Assembly: GCA_022457155.1 (NCBI GenBank)
Contig: JAJGOT010000056.1
Coordinates: 1,937,501 to 2,001,500, forward strand
DNA: 64,000 nucleotides
Direction: 5' to 3'
Origin: Cladopsammia gracilis
Lineage: Eukaryota; Cnidaria; Anthozoa; Scleractinia; Dendrophylliidae
The notes beneath the pieces were generated by a model. The model had not been told where the DNA came from. It made no database searches and saw only the letters and a list, made by a program, of their open reading frames with translations. This document shows, piece by piece, positions 56,401-63,400 of this stretch (within the stretch, counting starts at the first letter, position 1; each line of letters starts with the position of its first letter). The position numbers and the translations under genes are program-made.

Positions 56401-57365
56401 TTTGAAAGCACACCAGACAACACGTCGCAAACATAAAACTACAGTAGGGAGTCTGTGTAGGCCTGTCACGTTTTTATGACCTTTACGAGAATCAAGATAG
56501 AATGGTTTTTGGCCTACGGTCGAACCCCTATTAAGCGGCCACCCTTGGAGAACTGGCAAGTGGCCGCTTAATAGGGGTTCGTCAGAAAATAGCATAATGC
56601 GTGGTATGAACGTCACTTTATTTGAATACAACACAGTTGGAGGACTGTTGAACGTAATACAGCCTGTGTTCTGACTGTAAATTCAAGTTCGTAATTTCAG
56701 TCTGATGGACAGTTATCGACGTTCAAATTTGACACGCTCTAAACTTTATTTATATGCTGATTACCATATGTTGTTTACACAAATCAAAATATAGTACATT
56801 ACTTGACTCTCATCTGTCATCATGTTATTCAAAACGATGCCAGCTGCGTGTATTAAATTTTAAGATGGCCGCTTAATAGGGGTAAAAACAATAAGAAAAC
56901 CCTCATCGGGACCGCCAAAAGGTGGCCGCGGTCGCTTAATAGGGGTTTTATTTACAGTATTATACTGACAATAAATTTCGGACTTTGATAACTGGCCGCT
57001 TAACAGGGGGTGGCCGCTTAATAGGGGTTCGACTGTATAACTGAGTGTAAATGTCTTGTATTTATGACTGGTACATAGAAAAGTTAAATCATGTATTTTT
57101 AAGAATTATTTCATATGCATGTCATTTTTATTTACAACTTACCACTTTTTCTTCGATAAGCCTTATAGCGCATGCTCTTTGCTCCTTATCGCCGCTTACT
57201 GTGAACCCACTCTGTGAACTAACTTTTGCTCCCGACTTTTGCATAATTTCATGTAGCATACAGCCACCCTTTCCAATCACGTGACTCTTCAATTCTCTTG
57301 GGACCACTACAAACTCACTCTCCATTTCTTCTTCACTTTGCTCCTTGATACTGTAGTAAGCCAGT
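29301..57365 (-). CDS. Gene 2: KH-KH-unknown region-Roc-COR-Death protein (5' exon not visible)
   Basis: Exons in transcript order are 57365-57143, 55720-55514, 53665-53483, 52868-52712, 51097-50877, 50509-50299, 49852-49599, 48848-48686, 48026-45718, 34330-34285, 33940-33698 and 29494-29301. After one leading base they read 1,470 codons without a stop until the TAA. In visible residues, KH1 has GKGG at 31-34 and KH2 GTRG at 97-100. The unrecognised region shared with gene 1 spans about 144-539. Roc has GQDRAGKT at 575-582, DFAGQ at 758-762 and THAD at 857-860. COR follows to about 1300, and Death-type sequence occupies 1310-1469. Roc-COR proteins are GTP-dependent signalling switches, Death domains bind partners in immune or cell-death pathways, and KH domains bind RNA. 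A combined RNA-sensing role is inference. The link across the 11.4-kb intron to the Death exons rests on matching phases and domain logic. A first coding exon ending in phase 2, as in gene 1, should lie beyond 64 kb. Confidence 0.78.
29636..30146. mobile_element. Harbinger-like TIR element, TAA target duplication
   Basis: GGCCCCGTCCACACGTAT at the left is mirrored by ATAGGTGTGGACGGGGCC at the right. TAA flanks both sides (29633-29635, 30147-30149). Multiple TCCGCAACTTTTTTGTTG subterminal repeats lie in both orientations. It is non-coding, in an intron of gene 2. Confidence 0.8.
31683..31869. mobile_element. Small TIR element inside LINE B, AT target duplication
   Basis: The ends AGACCTCATTCGCTTGGGCG and CGCCCAAGCGAATAAGGTCT mirror each other. 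Removing the element and one AT copy restores the LINE reading frame ([11 protein letters not shown]), so the insertion boundaries are well defined. An AT target duplication is typical of ISL2EU/Harbinger-like elements. Confidence 0.75.
32060..32776 (+). mobile_element. 5'-truncated L1-like LINE inserted in LINE B
   Basis: The plus-strand reading holds the C-terminal zinc motif [17 protein letters not shown] (C-x2-C-x7-H-x4-C) and WIEVIRWWN, typical of L1/Tx1-type LINEs. It ends with AATAAATTCG and an A-run. The 9-bp sequence ATCAATCAA flanks it (32051-32059, 32777-32785). Removing it with one copy restores the host LINE frame (ELLIDNIP). Confidence 0.85.
33698..34330 (-). CDS. Two Death-region exons of gene 2 (34330-34285 and 33940-33698)
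   Basis: The 46-bp exon encodes [15 protein letters not shown]; the 243-bp exon continues [29 protein letters not shown] and [12 protein letters not shown]. The L-x2[18 protein letters not shown] pattern resembles the last helices of a Death domain. Acceptors (CGCAG, TTCAAAG) and donors (GTAAGC, GTGAGT) fit, and phases join to the Roc-COR exon upstream and the last exon downstream. Confidence 0.65.
37550..37778 (+). repeat. 5' LTR of the Gypsy element
   Basis: 229 bp, TG...CA ends, with GCACGTGCATGTGACGTGCA (E-box/CRE-like palindromic repeats) near the start. It should act as promoter for the element; the transcription start is not determined. Confidence 0.92.
37891..41559 (+). CDS. Gypsy gag-pol polyprotein (1,222 aa)
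   Basis: Order by residue: gag-like N-terminus (about 1-190); Cys/His knuckles [20 protein letters not shown] and [14 protein letters not shown] (about 205-240), then an Arg/Ser-rich stretch; aspartic protease DTGA at about 337-340; reverse transcriptase with [15 protein letters not shown] and IADD at about 639-642; RNase H VDAST at about 787; and integrase with an H-H-C-C zinc site ([16 protein letters not shown]) near 1000-1050. Integrase catalytic residues are D near 1064, D near 1119 and E near 1154. Start: ATG at 37891, in frame with gag. The frame stops at the end of the integrase core; the C-terminal piece is in another frame. Confidence 0.93.
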   Translation: MAAMGFKTPEMNWDASDLRDELAKFKQYCDLIFSGPYSKKSEKEQASFILLWIGRQGLETFNSWAWENDGDRSKPAVIWERFERHVAPKVNHRLARYQLQQLRQKNEELIDDFLTRCRNQATKCRFRDKAESDERLIEQLIIGSKHKKVQERLLEKGEELTLDEAIDIARTYEATISQMEQLEGESSKDIHGIKGNDDNKPKKCPNCGLEHPLKPREKCPAYGSVCLNCQKDNHWARVCRSRNQGGTRGRSRNRGNTRSRPRSRSRERRGRRRSASTNRRDQNARELSDQFETITFESITVDATEPQARRADEIFVTINIDLDTTNKQPTALKAKLDTGAQGNILPLRLFRRMYPQNITPEGFPKAGVLNHSPTVLTAYGGTKLAQHGKCRIPCEYKGRKAVATFYVTEANGPAIIGLPTSLELNLVTLNCSVQQSSPQNVNHTAEQATPIKSKDDLVQRYPDCFDGIGKFQGQYHITVDPSVPPVVHAQRRVPLSLRDDIKEELDDMEARGIIMKIKEGEPTAWVNSLVYRRKPNGSLRICLDPKDLNKAISREHHAIPTIPEILPKLNGAKCFSILDAKCGYWNVELDQESSYLTTFNSPLGRYRFLRMPFGLKMSQDVFQAKIDQTFEGCEGTVGIADDIVVFGKSEEEHDLHLTEMLDRCRTTGLKLNPDKCKIKQRKIKFYGVICGEEGVQPDPAKVSALKNMAPPTSKQQLQSFLGLATYMGPFISSLSTLTAPLRELVKDNSIFNWNPTHQQAFEAIKSAISAETTLAYYDPTKEVTLQVDASTTGLGATLLQDKKPIVFASKALTDTESRYANIERELLAVVYGCERFHTYLYGRTFIAESDHKPLEAIQLKNLISAPPRLQRMLLRLQPYDITIKYRPGKQMQIADALSRLSPEDVAPIADLNVQIHDIRPQFSDKCLQNIQAETAKDPELATLKEVVYNGWPSTVKELPALVRPYWTYREELSIENSMIFKSNRIIIPQSLQGEILSKLHASHQGTEKTKLRARTSVFWRNLNKDIEELTKSCSKCQELQSKQAREPLLQTEVPPRAWHTIGTDIFYLDDDEFLLVADYYTKYPFVRKIPKGRSTSKCVAELTKQIFSEQGIPRIVRSDNGPHFQGDYRQFAKEYGFHHVTSSPNYPRSNGFIESQVKVVKRALKKAKVSNVDPNMALLCLRATPIDNKIPSPAELLFGRQVQDNLPRKIQSDQASDDVIKR
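41560..42040 (+). CDS. Integrase C-terminal part of the Gypsy element, shifted frame
   Basis: This +1-shifted frame (open from 41447) carries [20 protein letters not shown] and [11 protein letters not shown], typical of the integrase C-terminus (the 'GERV-x-N' and 'W-x-PA-V' signature). A Pro/Ser-rich tail ends [17 protein letters not shown]. Either a programmed shift or, more likely, a small deletion with frameshift separates it from pol. The inverted copy has the same arrangement. Confidence 0.75.
42288..42516 (+). repeat. 3' LTR of the Gypsy element
   Basis: Same 229-bp sequence as the 5' LTR with no difference noticed. It directly follows the polypurine tract. Confidence 0.92.
42568..43030 (+). 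pseudogene. Decayed gene remnant in element X
   Basis: The reading starts [12 protein letters not shown], hits a stop, then [20 protein letters not shown] and [11 protein letters not shown]. After a frameshift it reads [20 protein letters not shown], and in a third frame MLREICQYL. This fits the C-terminus of repeat-encoded proteins I associate with cnidarian genomes (memory only). The mirrored copy is at 58979-59441 on the minus strand. Confidence 0.5.
44602..45717. other. Intron stretch: LINE A upstream half and Roc-COR exon flank
   Basis: The minus-strand LINE occupies up to about 45430. A G-run lies at about 45434-45445. The remaining 270 bp before the Roc-COR donor include the alternative stop at 45634-45636 and nothing else recognisable. 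Confidence 0.6.
45718..48026 (-). CDS. Roc-COR exon of gene 2
   Basis: A single 2.3-kb exon of 769 codons plus two bases, much longer than its neighbours. It carries the GTPase P-loop ([15 protein letters not shown]), switch II DFAGQ, THAD guanine motif, then COR sequence such as [13 protein letters not shown] and LVVDP-like [13 protein letters not shown]. Near its end is a Cys/His cluster ([17 protein letters not shown], then C-x4-C-x-H). About 130 acidic, Ser/Thr-rich residues are inserted between the P-loop and DFAGQ. The donor CAG|GTGAAT gives phase 0. If unspliced, the frame continues 26 codons to a stop at 45634-45636, a possible alternative short form. Confidence 0.88.
48163..48405. 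mobile_element. MITE-like TIR element in a gene 2 intron
   Basis: GCCGGGTTGTTCAAAGCACG and CTAACCCAGGATTAG on the left are mirrored by CTAATCCAGGATT and GGCTGTCGAACAACCGGGC on the right. It is AT-rich inside and non-coding. Confidence 0.7.
48891..49255. mobile_element. TIR element bounded by G and C runs, GCAGC target duplication
   Basis: The left end is TCCCGGGAAGGGAGG plus a G-run and GTACTCG. The right end mirrors it with GTACCACC, C-runs and CTCCTCGGGA. GCAGC flanks both sides (48886-48890, 49256-49260). It starts 43 bp upstream, in transcript sense, of the 48848-48686 exon acceptor. Build and size resemble the 28.15-kb element. Confidence 0.75.
51195..51797. mobile_element. 603-bp TIR element with GCAAGCACAAGC subrepeats, TTA target duplication
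   Basis: The ends AGCCTGGTTTTCACTAGCGA and TCGCTAGTGAAAACCAGGCT mirror each other. TTA flanks both sides (51192-51194, 51798-51800). Subterminal arrays of AAGCGCAAGCATAAG-type units lie in opposite orientation at each end. A 3-bp TTA target suggests PIF/Harbinger. Confidence 0.82.
51801..52711. other. Gene 2 intron, no gene recognised
   Basis: AT-rich sequence. GAGCATGGTGACCT followed by TTTTTTATTGCAT occurs near 51936 and again near 52316 (GAGCATGGTGACCTTTG), hinting at an old duplication. Nothing else is supported. Confidence 0.45.
53666..55230. other. Gene 2 intron, no gene recognised
   Basis: AT-rich, with some similar phrases (TCAAGCTAAAAATATACC near 54430, TCAAGCTAGAAATATAAC near 54817, TCAAGCTTAAAATATACC near 54909) that suggest a decayed repeat. 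No open frame or RNA gene is supported. Confidence 0.5.
55231..55450. mobile_element. MITE-like TIR element, about 220 bp
   Basis: GGGCCGGTTATTTAAACGAAG at the left is mirrored by CTTCGTTTAAATAACCGGCC at the right. It is non-coding and ends 64 bp from the KH2 exon donor of gene 2. Confidence 0.75.
55514..55720 (-). CDS. KH2 exon of gene 2
   Basis: It encodes [29 protein letters not shown] and [13 protein letters not shown]. The acceptor TAG lies in a short GATA/GAAA microsatellite on the plus strand. The donor is GTG|GTGGGT, chosen because it keeps phase 0 into the next exon. Overlapping alternatives shift the frame. Confidence 0.82.
55722..55757. repeat. GATA/GAAA microsatellite next to the KH2 acceptor
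   Basis: TAGATAGATAGAAAGAAAGAAAG on plus becomes a pyrimidine-rich tract on minus. It provides the polypyrimidine stretch and TAG acceptor of the gene 2 KH2 exon. Confidence 0.8.
56517..57035. mobile_element. Pogo/mariner-like TIR element, TA target duplication
   Basis: The left CGGTCGAACCCCTATTAAGC and right GCTTAATAGGGGTTCGACTG mirror each other, with TA outside both ends. TGGCCGCTTAATAGGGG recurs internally at least five times in both orientations. No transposase is seen. Confidence 0.75.
57143..57365 (-). CDS. KH1 exon of gene 2
   Basis: It encodes [20 protein letters not shown], then [20 protein letters not shown]. Length (223 bp) and phase match the gene 1 KH1 exon. Its acceptor AG is only 47 bp from the end of an inserted transposon copy, so little of the original upstream intron is visible. 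Confidence 0.88.
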
Positions 57366-58978
57366 CTGAGAAGTATAAACAAAACCAAAGGAATATTGGG
57401 TAAGATTTTAAGAGTGAATGTCACTAAGGACCATCGATATCTCGGACACAGCTCAAAATTCAATTTCGCTCATACTTTGTATATTGGTAGGCCTAAGTAC
57501 GACACATATGAAAGGGAGGTTTATTTACTGAAATATTATTTCGTTTATGAGAAATTAATATTAAACCGTTAACGGTATTTTTCGTAAACAAAGCTTGCAA
57601 AATTGTCAACATTCACGACTTTGCCGGGTCGGTTAATCGCAATTTTTGAAGCATTTTTGCACAAATCCTAATCGTTTAGTGCCTCATTAGTTCAACGAGT
57701 GTAGTGACAGTTTAATAACTCCGTTTTAAATTTTTTCCTGATTTTTTTAAGAAGTGCACCCGCGACTTCCCTGAAAAGTGCTCGTCGGTACCTCTAACAA
57801 ACAAACCAAAAATGCCCGCGGTACGTATCAAATCTCACCAGAAAACCTCACGAGCCACGTTAAAGGATGGCTTTCAATTTTTGCCGTTTCATTTCTTTGG
57901 GATCTTTTTTACTTTTCCGACAAAACAATCCTAAAGTGAGCATATTTTCGCTATCCGCCATTTTGAAATTTGCAGCAGGTCAGACAGTTGAACTGGACGA
58001 TTCTGTTGAACTGTTATGCTACGCAGCCGTCAGTGGCATACTTTTGCTCTATCTATCAAACGTAAATCGCCTTTGTGTTTCTTTTATAAAAAAATACAAT
58101 CAGTAATAAGAGAAAGTCTAGTGTGAAGTTGAACTTAATGATATTAAAACAGAGCCGTTGGGCAAAGGTCATTGCAAACATTAACATCAAATAGCTTTGC
58201 GGTGACTAACCTCACTCAACAGTCCGCTTGGCTGCCGTAGATTTGAATCCACACAGTTTGAGTTGATTGCTTTTTTCCTTTACATTATCCATGAAACGCT
58301 TCTGTCTTTGCGAGCAAAACTTTGTCTTATGTTTCGGCCTTGAATATAAATAATATTTCACCAACACAGTAACGTAATACGATATTTCAAAAGGTCCCAT
58401 CTGTCACGCAATACAGAGCACAAATGATTTATTTCCAGCCTGGAGATGGGTAAAAATTTAAAAATACGTTTAAATGTCAAGGATGAAATTTATTGATGAA
58501 CTCTTATTTTCCCCAGTGTCATGCAGCTCTTCGTGCGAATTAATTTCACCAAAACTGCTTTGCATTTTCGCACCTGGCACGGGCTTCACATTTGCCATGT
58601 GCTCCTGCATTTGCTTAGTGTTAATAAAGAAGGCCATTTTTCTGACTTGCCCACAAGGCGAGCTTAGTCGAGCGCGGAGCGCGATCGAACGAGCGCAAAA
58701 CTCGAGCGCGAGGCTAAGCGAGCGCGTAGCGTGAGAGAATGTTCACTAACCCCAATGCTATACTCCCGAGCCACCAGCACCACCACCAGCTTCCCGCGGC
58801 AATACTAATGACATGTAGAAAATCAGGAGCCCATAACCCTGGGTATGGGCTCCTAAGAAAATCAAAAACCAGATTGCAGCTATAATACTTGTACTGATTT
58901 GAACAAACAAATAACTTTTTTAGTAATAATTATGCTATAGTAAACTAGCAGTCCTTCTGTTTCTTGAAAAATGATTCC

Positions 58979-59441
58979 CGCTAGAAACATACTAGATACT
59001 GGCAAATCTCCCTCAGCATGGCTACCGATAAGGTCGATACCCTTTTCGTGGCACTAAATTACAGATGTTGCGGGATAGGACTAGGGTGTCGTAAAGCAAT
59101 TTCCTCTTCGACAACTGCATGGAGCCTTCAATGCAAAGATTCAACTTTAACCGGATTATTCTGATCGTCGTCGTCGCTCTAGATTCTTCGTGCTGCGTCA
59201 ATGACTCTTCTGAATCTTTGCGGCCAGTCGAGAGAAGAAACCTGTCACTTGTTGTGGCGAAATAACATCTTCCCAAAAATCGAAAAATCGAGCCCCCGAT
59301 TCTGACCCCTGACTCGGACACTTCTTTTGAATCGGCCTTATTCCAGCTTTCTTCTCCAATAACAAATTGTTCTGTAAGAAATTTCTTTTGTTCCTCAGTG
59401 ATCTAAGTTCGCCTCTTCGTTGCTTTTAGCGCCCATTCCAT
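58979..59441 (-). pseudogene. Decayed gene remnant in the second copy of element X
   Basis: Mirror image of the remnant at 42568-43030 with the same stop and frameshifts. Confidence 0.5.
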
Positions 59442-59492
59442 CTCAAGTGGCCAATGTAAGTCCGCAACTGTACTATTTTCCGTATCTATACT

Positions 59493-59721
59493 TGTCGAGT
59501 CGTGTCGTGTCAATAATCAGCCAGCAGATAGGTTAAAACATCGTATATTTCGACTCGAAGACTACACACACAAGATCCCAACTTCTTGCCCTATGCTAAT
59601 AATTACTTGCTCGTTATGTTAATGTAAACTCACACATTATAGGCGGGTCGCGCCTTACGCCACATGCACGTCACATGCACGTGCATGACCGGAAATGGAA
59701 TAACCGGAAACGATCATTACA
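59493..59721 (-). repeat. 3' LTR of the second Gypsy copy
   Basis: Reverse complement of the 229-bp LTR at 42288-42516; no difference noticed. The 5' LTR of this copy lies outside the window. Confidence 0.92.
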
Positions 59722-59968
59722 TCCCCCTTTTTCCGAAAAGCTAATACCTGAGTGATATTTTAACACTAGCAATTATAATTAAAGTGTGAAATAACAAACT
59801 AGTATAGATCAAGAACTAAACAGCTCTGCTGAGTCCGGTAGGGATACACCCTGATAAAGTGTTCCTCTGACTTAGAACTATAAGAAATGTTCTTAGCAAT
59901 GTTCCTCTAAGCAATGACCTAATAATGTTCATCTGAAGAAGAAAGAAAACAAACAAGACAAAAATGTT

Positions 59969-60449
59969 TTAAATGCCCATCCTGACGGGTGCCTTGACTG
60001 TCCTCCCACTACGGGTCACGTATTGTCCTCCAGCAGTTGGGGTTGAGTTTACTCCTACTGATCGGGTAGCCTCTGGAGGTTGGATGATGGGTTGGACAGT
60101 TTCTTGAGCAGGGTGGGCTGAATGGCCAGTTCCCAAACGTGGACTGCTCCTAGGGCTTGGCTGGCTGGGCTGCATAATAGGAGATCTGTGCTCTACTTCT
60201 GGGGAAAATCTGTAAACTTGATTTCTCCTCAGGTCAAACTTGACCTGTTTAGGGGAACTTTGAGGGATTTGCCGTATTTGGGATCGGTTACGACGTAGTT
60301 GCTTGCCACTTGGTGTAGACACTGTATAAGACCGGGGGACTCCTTCAACCTTATTCAGTACCACAGCTGGATCCCATTTCAGTGTTCTGGGGTTCTGAAT
60401 GGTCACACGTTCTCCTTGGACCAGACTGGGTAGAGTAGTGGTGTGCTGA
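59969..60449 (-). CDS. Integrase C-terminal part, second Gypsy copy, shifted frame
   Basis: Identical to the matching region of copy 1, including the frame break after the integrase core. The break therefore predates duplication of the composite. Confidence 0.75.
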
Positions 60450-63400
60450 TCATCGTTTGATAACGTCATCACTGGCTTGGTCACTTTGGATTTTCCTGGG
60501 TAGATTGTCTTGTACTTGCCTTCCGAACAGTAGTTCCGCTGGAGATGGTATTTTGTTGTCAATCGGAGTTGCTCGAAGGCATAAGAGGGCCATGTTCGGG
60601 TCTACATTGGACACCTTTGCTTTCTTCAGAGCTCTTTTCACGACTTTAACTTGGCTTTCAATGAAACCGTTACTACGCGGGTAGTTGGGGGAACTTGTCA
60701 CGTGATGGAATCCATACTCCTTCGCGAACTGCCGGTAGTCACCTTGAAAGTGGGGATCGTTGTCTGATCTCACGATTCGAGGGATTCCCTGCTCACTGAA
60801 GATCTGCTTGGTCAGCTCTGCGACACACTTGCTAGTGCTGCGGCCCTTGGGAATTTTTCTGACAAACGGGTACTTGGTGTAGTAATCCGCAACCAAAAGA
60901 AATTCGTCATCGTCAAGGTAGAAGATGTCAGTTCCTATAGTGTGCCAGGCTCTTGGCGGTACTTCAGTTTGCAGCAAGGGTTCTCTTGCTTGTTTGGACT
61001 GCAGTTCCTGGCATTTTGAACACGACTTAGTTAATTCTTCAATATCTTTGTTCAAGTTCCTCCAAAATACTGACGTGCGTGCTCTTAACTTGGTCTTCTC
61101 TGTACCTTGGTGACTGGCATGTAGCTTGGATAAGATTTCTCCCTGGAGTGACTGTGGGATAATAATTCGGTTACTCTTGAAAATCATACTGTTTTCAATC
61201 GATAGCTCTTCTCGATAAGTCCAGTAAGGTCGTACGAGTGCGGGAAGCTCTTTCACTGTGGAGGGCCAACCGTTGTACACCACTTCCTTGAGGGTGGCAA
61301 GCTCAGGGTCTTTAGCTGTTTCTGCCTGGATGTTCTGCAAACACTTGTCTGAGAATTGTGGACATATGTCGTGAATCTGCACATTTAGATCAGCTATTGG
61401 AGCAACATCTTCAGGAGATAGCCTTGAGAGAGCATCGGCTATCTGCATTTGCTTGCCTGGCCTATACTTGATAGTAATGTCGTATGGCTGTAATCGCAGG
61501 AGCATTCTTTGCAGCCTTGGGGGTGCTGAGATGAGGTTTTTTAACTGGATCGCCTCTAATGGTTTGTGGTCTGATTCTGCGATGAAGGTTCGGCCGTACA
61601 GGTAAGTGTGAAAACGTTCGCATCCATACACCACAGCTAGTAGCTCTCGCTCTATGTTGGCATAACGCGACTCAGTGTCCGTTAAGGCTTTACTGGCGAA
61701 AACGATTGGCTTTTTATCCTGCAGTAAGGTAGCTCCAAGACCTGTCGTTGAAGCATCAACCTGAAGAGTGACTTCTTTAGTTGGATCATAGTATGCCAGA
61801 GTAGTTTCAGCACTGATGGCACTCTTGATTGCTTCAAAGGCTTGTTGGTGTGTAGGGTTCCAATTAAAGATGCTGTTATCTTTAACTAGCTCTCGCAGGG
61901 GGGCTGTCAAGGTGCTGAGACTTGAAATGAATGGGCCCATGTATGTTGCCAAACCAAGGAACGACTGCAACTGTTGTTTACTAGTAGGAGGTGCCATGTT
62001 CTTTAGGGCTGAAACTTTGGCAGGGTCTGGCTGTACTCCTTCTTCACCACATATGACTCCATAGAATTTAATCTTCCTCTGTTTAATCTTGCATTTGTCT
62101 GGGTTTAACTTCAGCCCAGTGGTTCTACATCTGTCTAGCATCTCGGTGAGGTGAAGGTCGTGCTCCTCTTCTGACTTTCCAAAAACCACTATGTCATCAG
62201 CGATCCCTACTGTACCTTCGCAGCCCTCGAAGGTCTGATCTATCTTAGCTTGGAATACGTCCTGTGACATCTTGAGACCGAATGGCATGCGAAGAAATCT
62301 GTAGCGGCCTAATGGTGAGTTAAAGGTTGTCAGATAGCTTGATTCTTGGTCTAACCCAACGTTCCAATATCCACATTTGGCATCCAGTATGGAGAAGCAT
62401 TTGGCTCCATTTAGCTTTGGAAGGATCTCTGGTAAGGTTGGAATCGCATGGTGCTCTCTGGAAATGGCTTTGTTGAGGTCTTTGGGGTCCAGGCATATTC
62501 TGAGTGAGCCGTTTGGCTTTCTGCGATACACTAGGCTGTTAACCCAGGCGGTTGGTTCGCCTTCTTTAATCTTCATGATTATGCCGCGAGCTTCCATGTC
62601 GTCCAGCTCCTCTTTGATGTCATCACGTAGACTTAGCGGCACACGCCTTTGGGCATGGACAACCGGGGGTACTGATGGATCTACAGTGATATGGTATTGG
62701 CCTTGGAACTTGCCAATACCATCAAAGCAATCAGGATATCTTTGCACCAAATCATCCTTGCTTTTGATGGGTGTAGCTTGCTCGGCCGTGTGGTTGACAT
62801 TTTGTGGTGAGCTTTGCTGAACAGAGCAATTCAGGGTGACAAGGTTGAGCTCGAGGGACGTAGGTAGGCCAATGATAGCTGGACCGTTTGCTTCTGTGAC
62901 GTAGAAGGTTGCAACCGCTTTTCTACCTTTGTATTCACAAGGGATTCTGCATTTGCCATGTTGAGCCAGCTTTGTCCCTCCATAAGCCGTAAGCACTGTA
63001 GGTGAGTGATTGAGAACTCCTGCCTTGGGAAAACCTTCTGGTGTGATGTTTTGAGGATACATACGACGAAACAGTCTCAGGGGCAGGATGTTTCCTTGGG
63101 CTCCTGTATCCAACTTCGCTTTGAGTGCTGTTGGTTGTTTGTTGGTTGTGTCCAAATCAATGTTTATAGTTACAAAGATTTCATCTGCACGTCGAGCTTG
63201 GGGCTCAGTAGCATCAACGGTGATTGATTCAAATGTGATTGTTTCAAACTGATCACTTAACTCTCTTGCATTCTGATCTCTGCGGTTGGTACTGGCGGAT
63301 CTTCGTCTGCCGCGTCGCTCTCTGCTCCTAGAGCGAGGACGAGATCTGGTGTTTCCTCTGTTTCTAGACCTTCCACGTGTTCCTCCTTGGTTCCTGGAAC

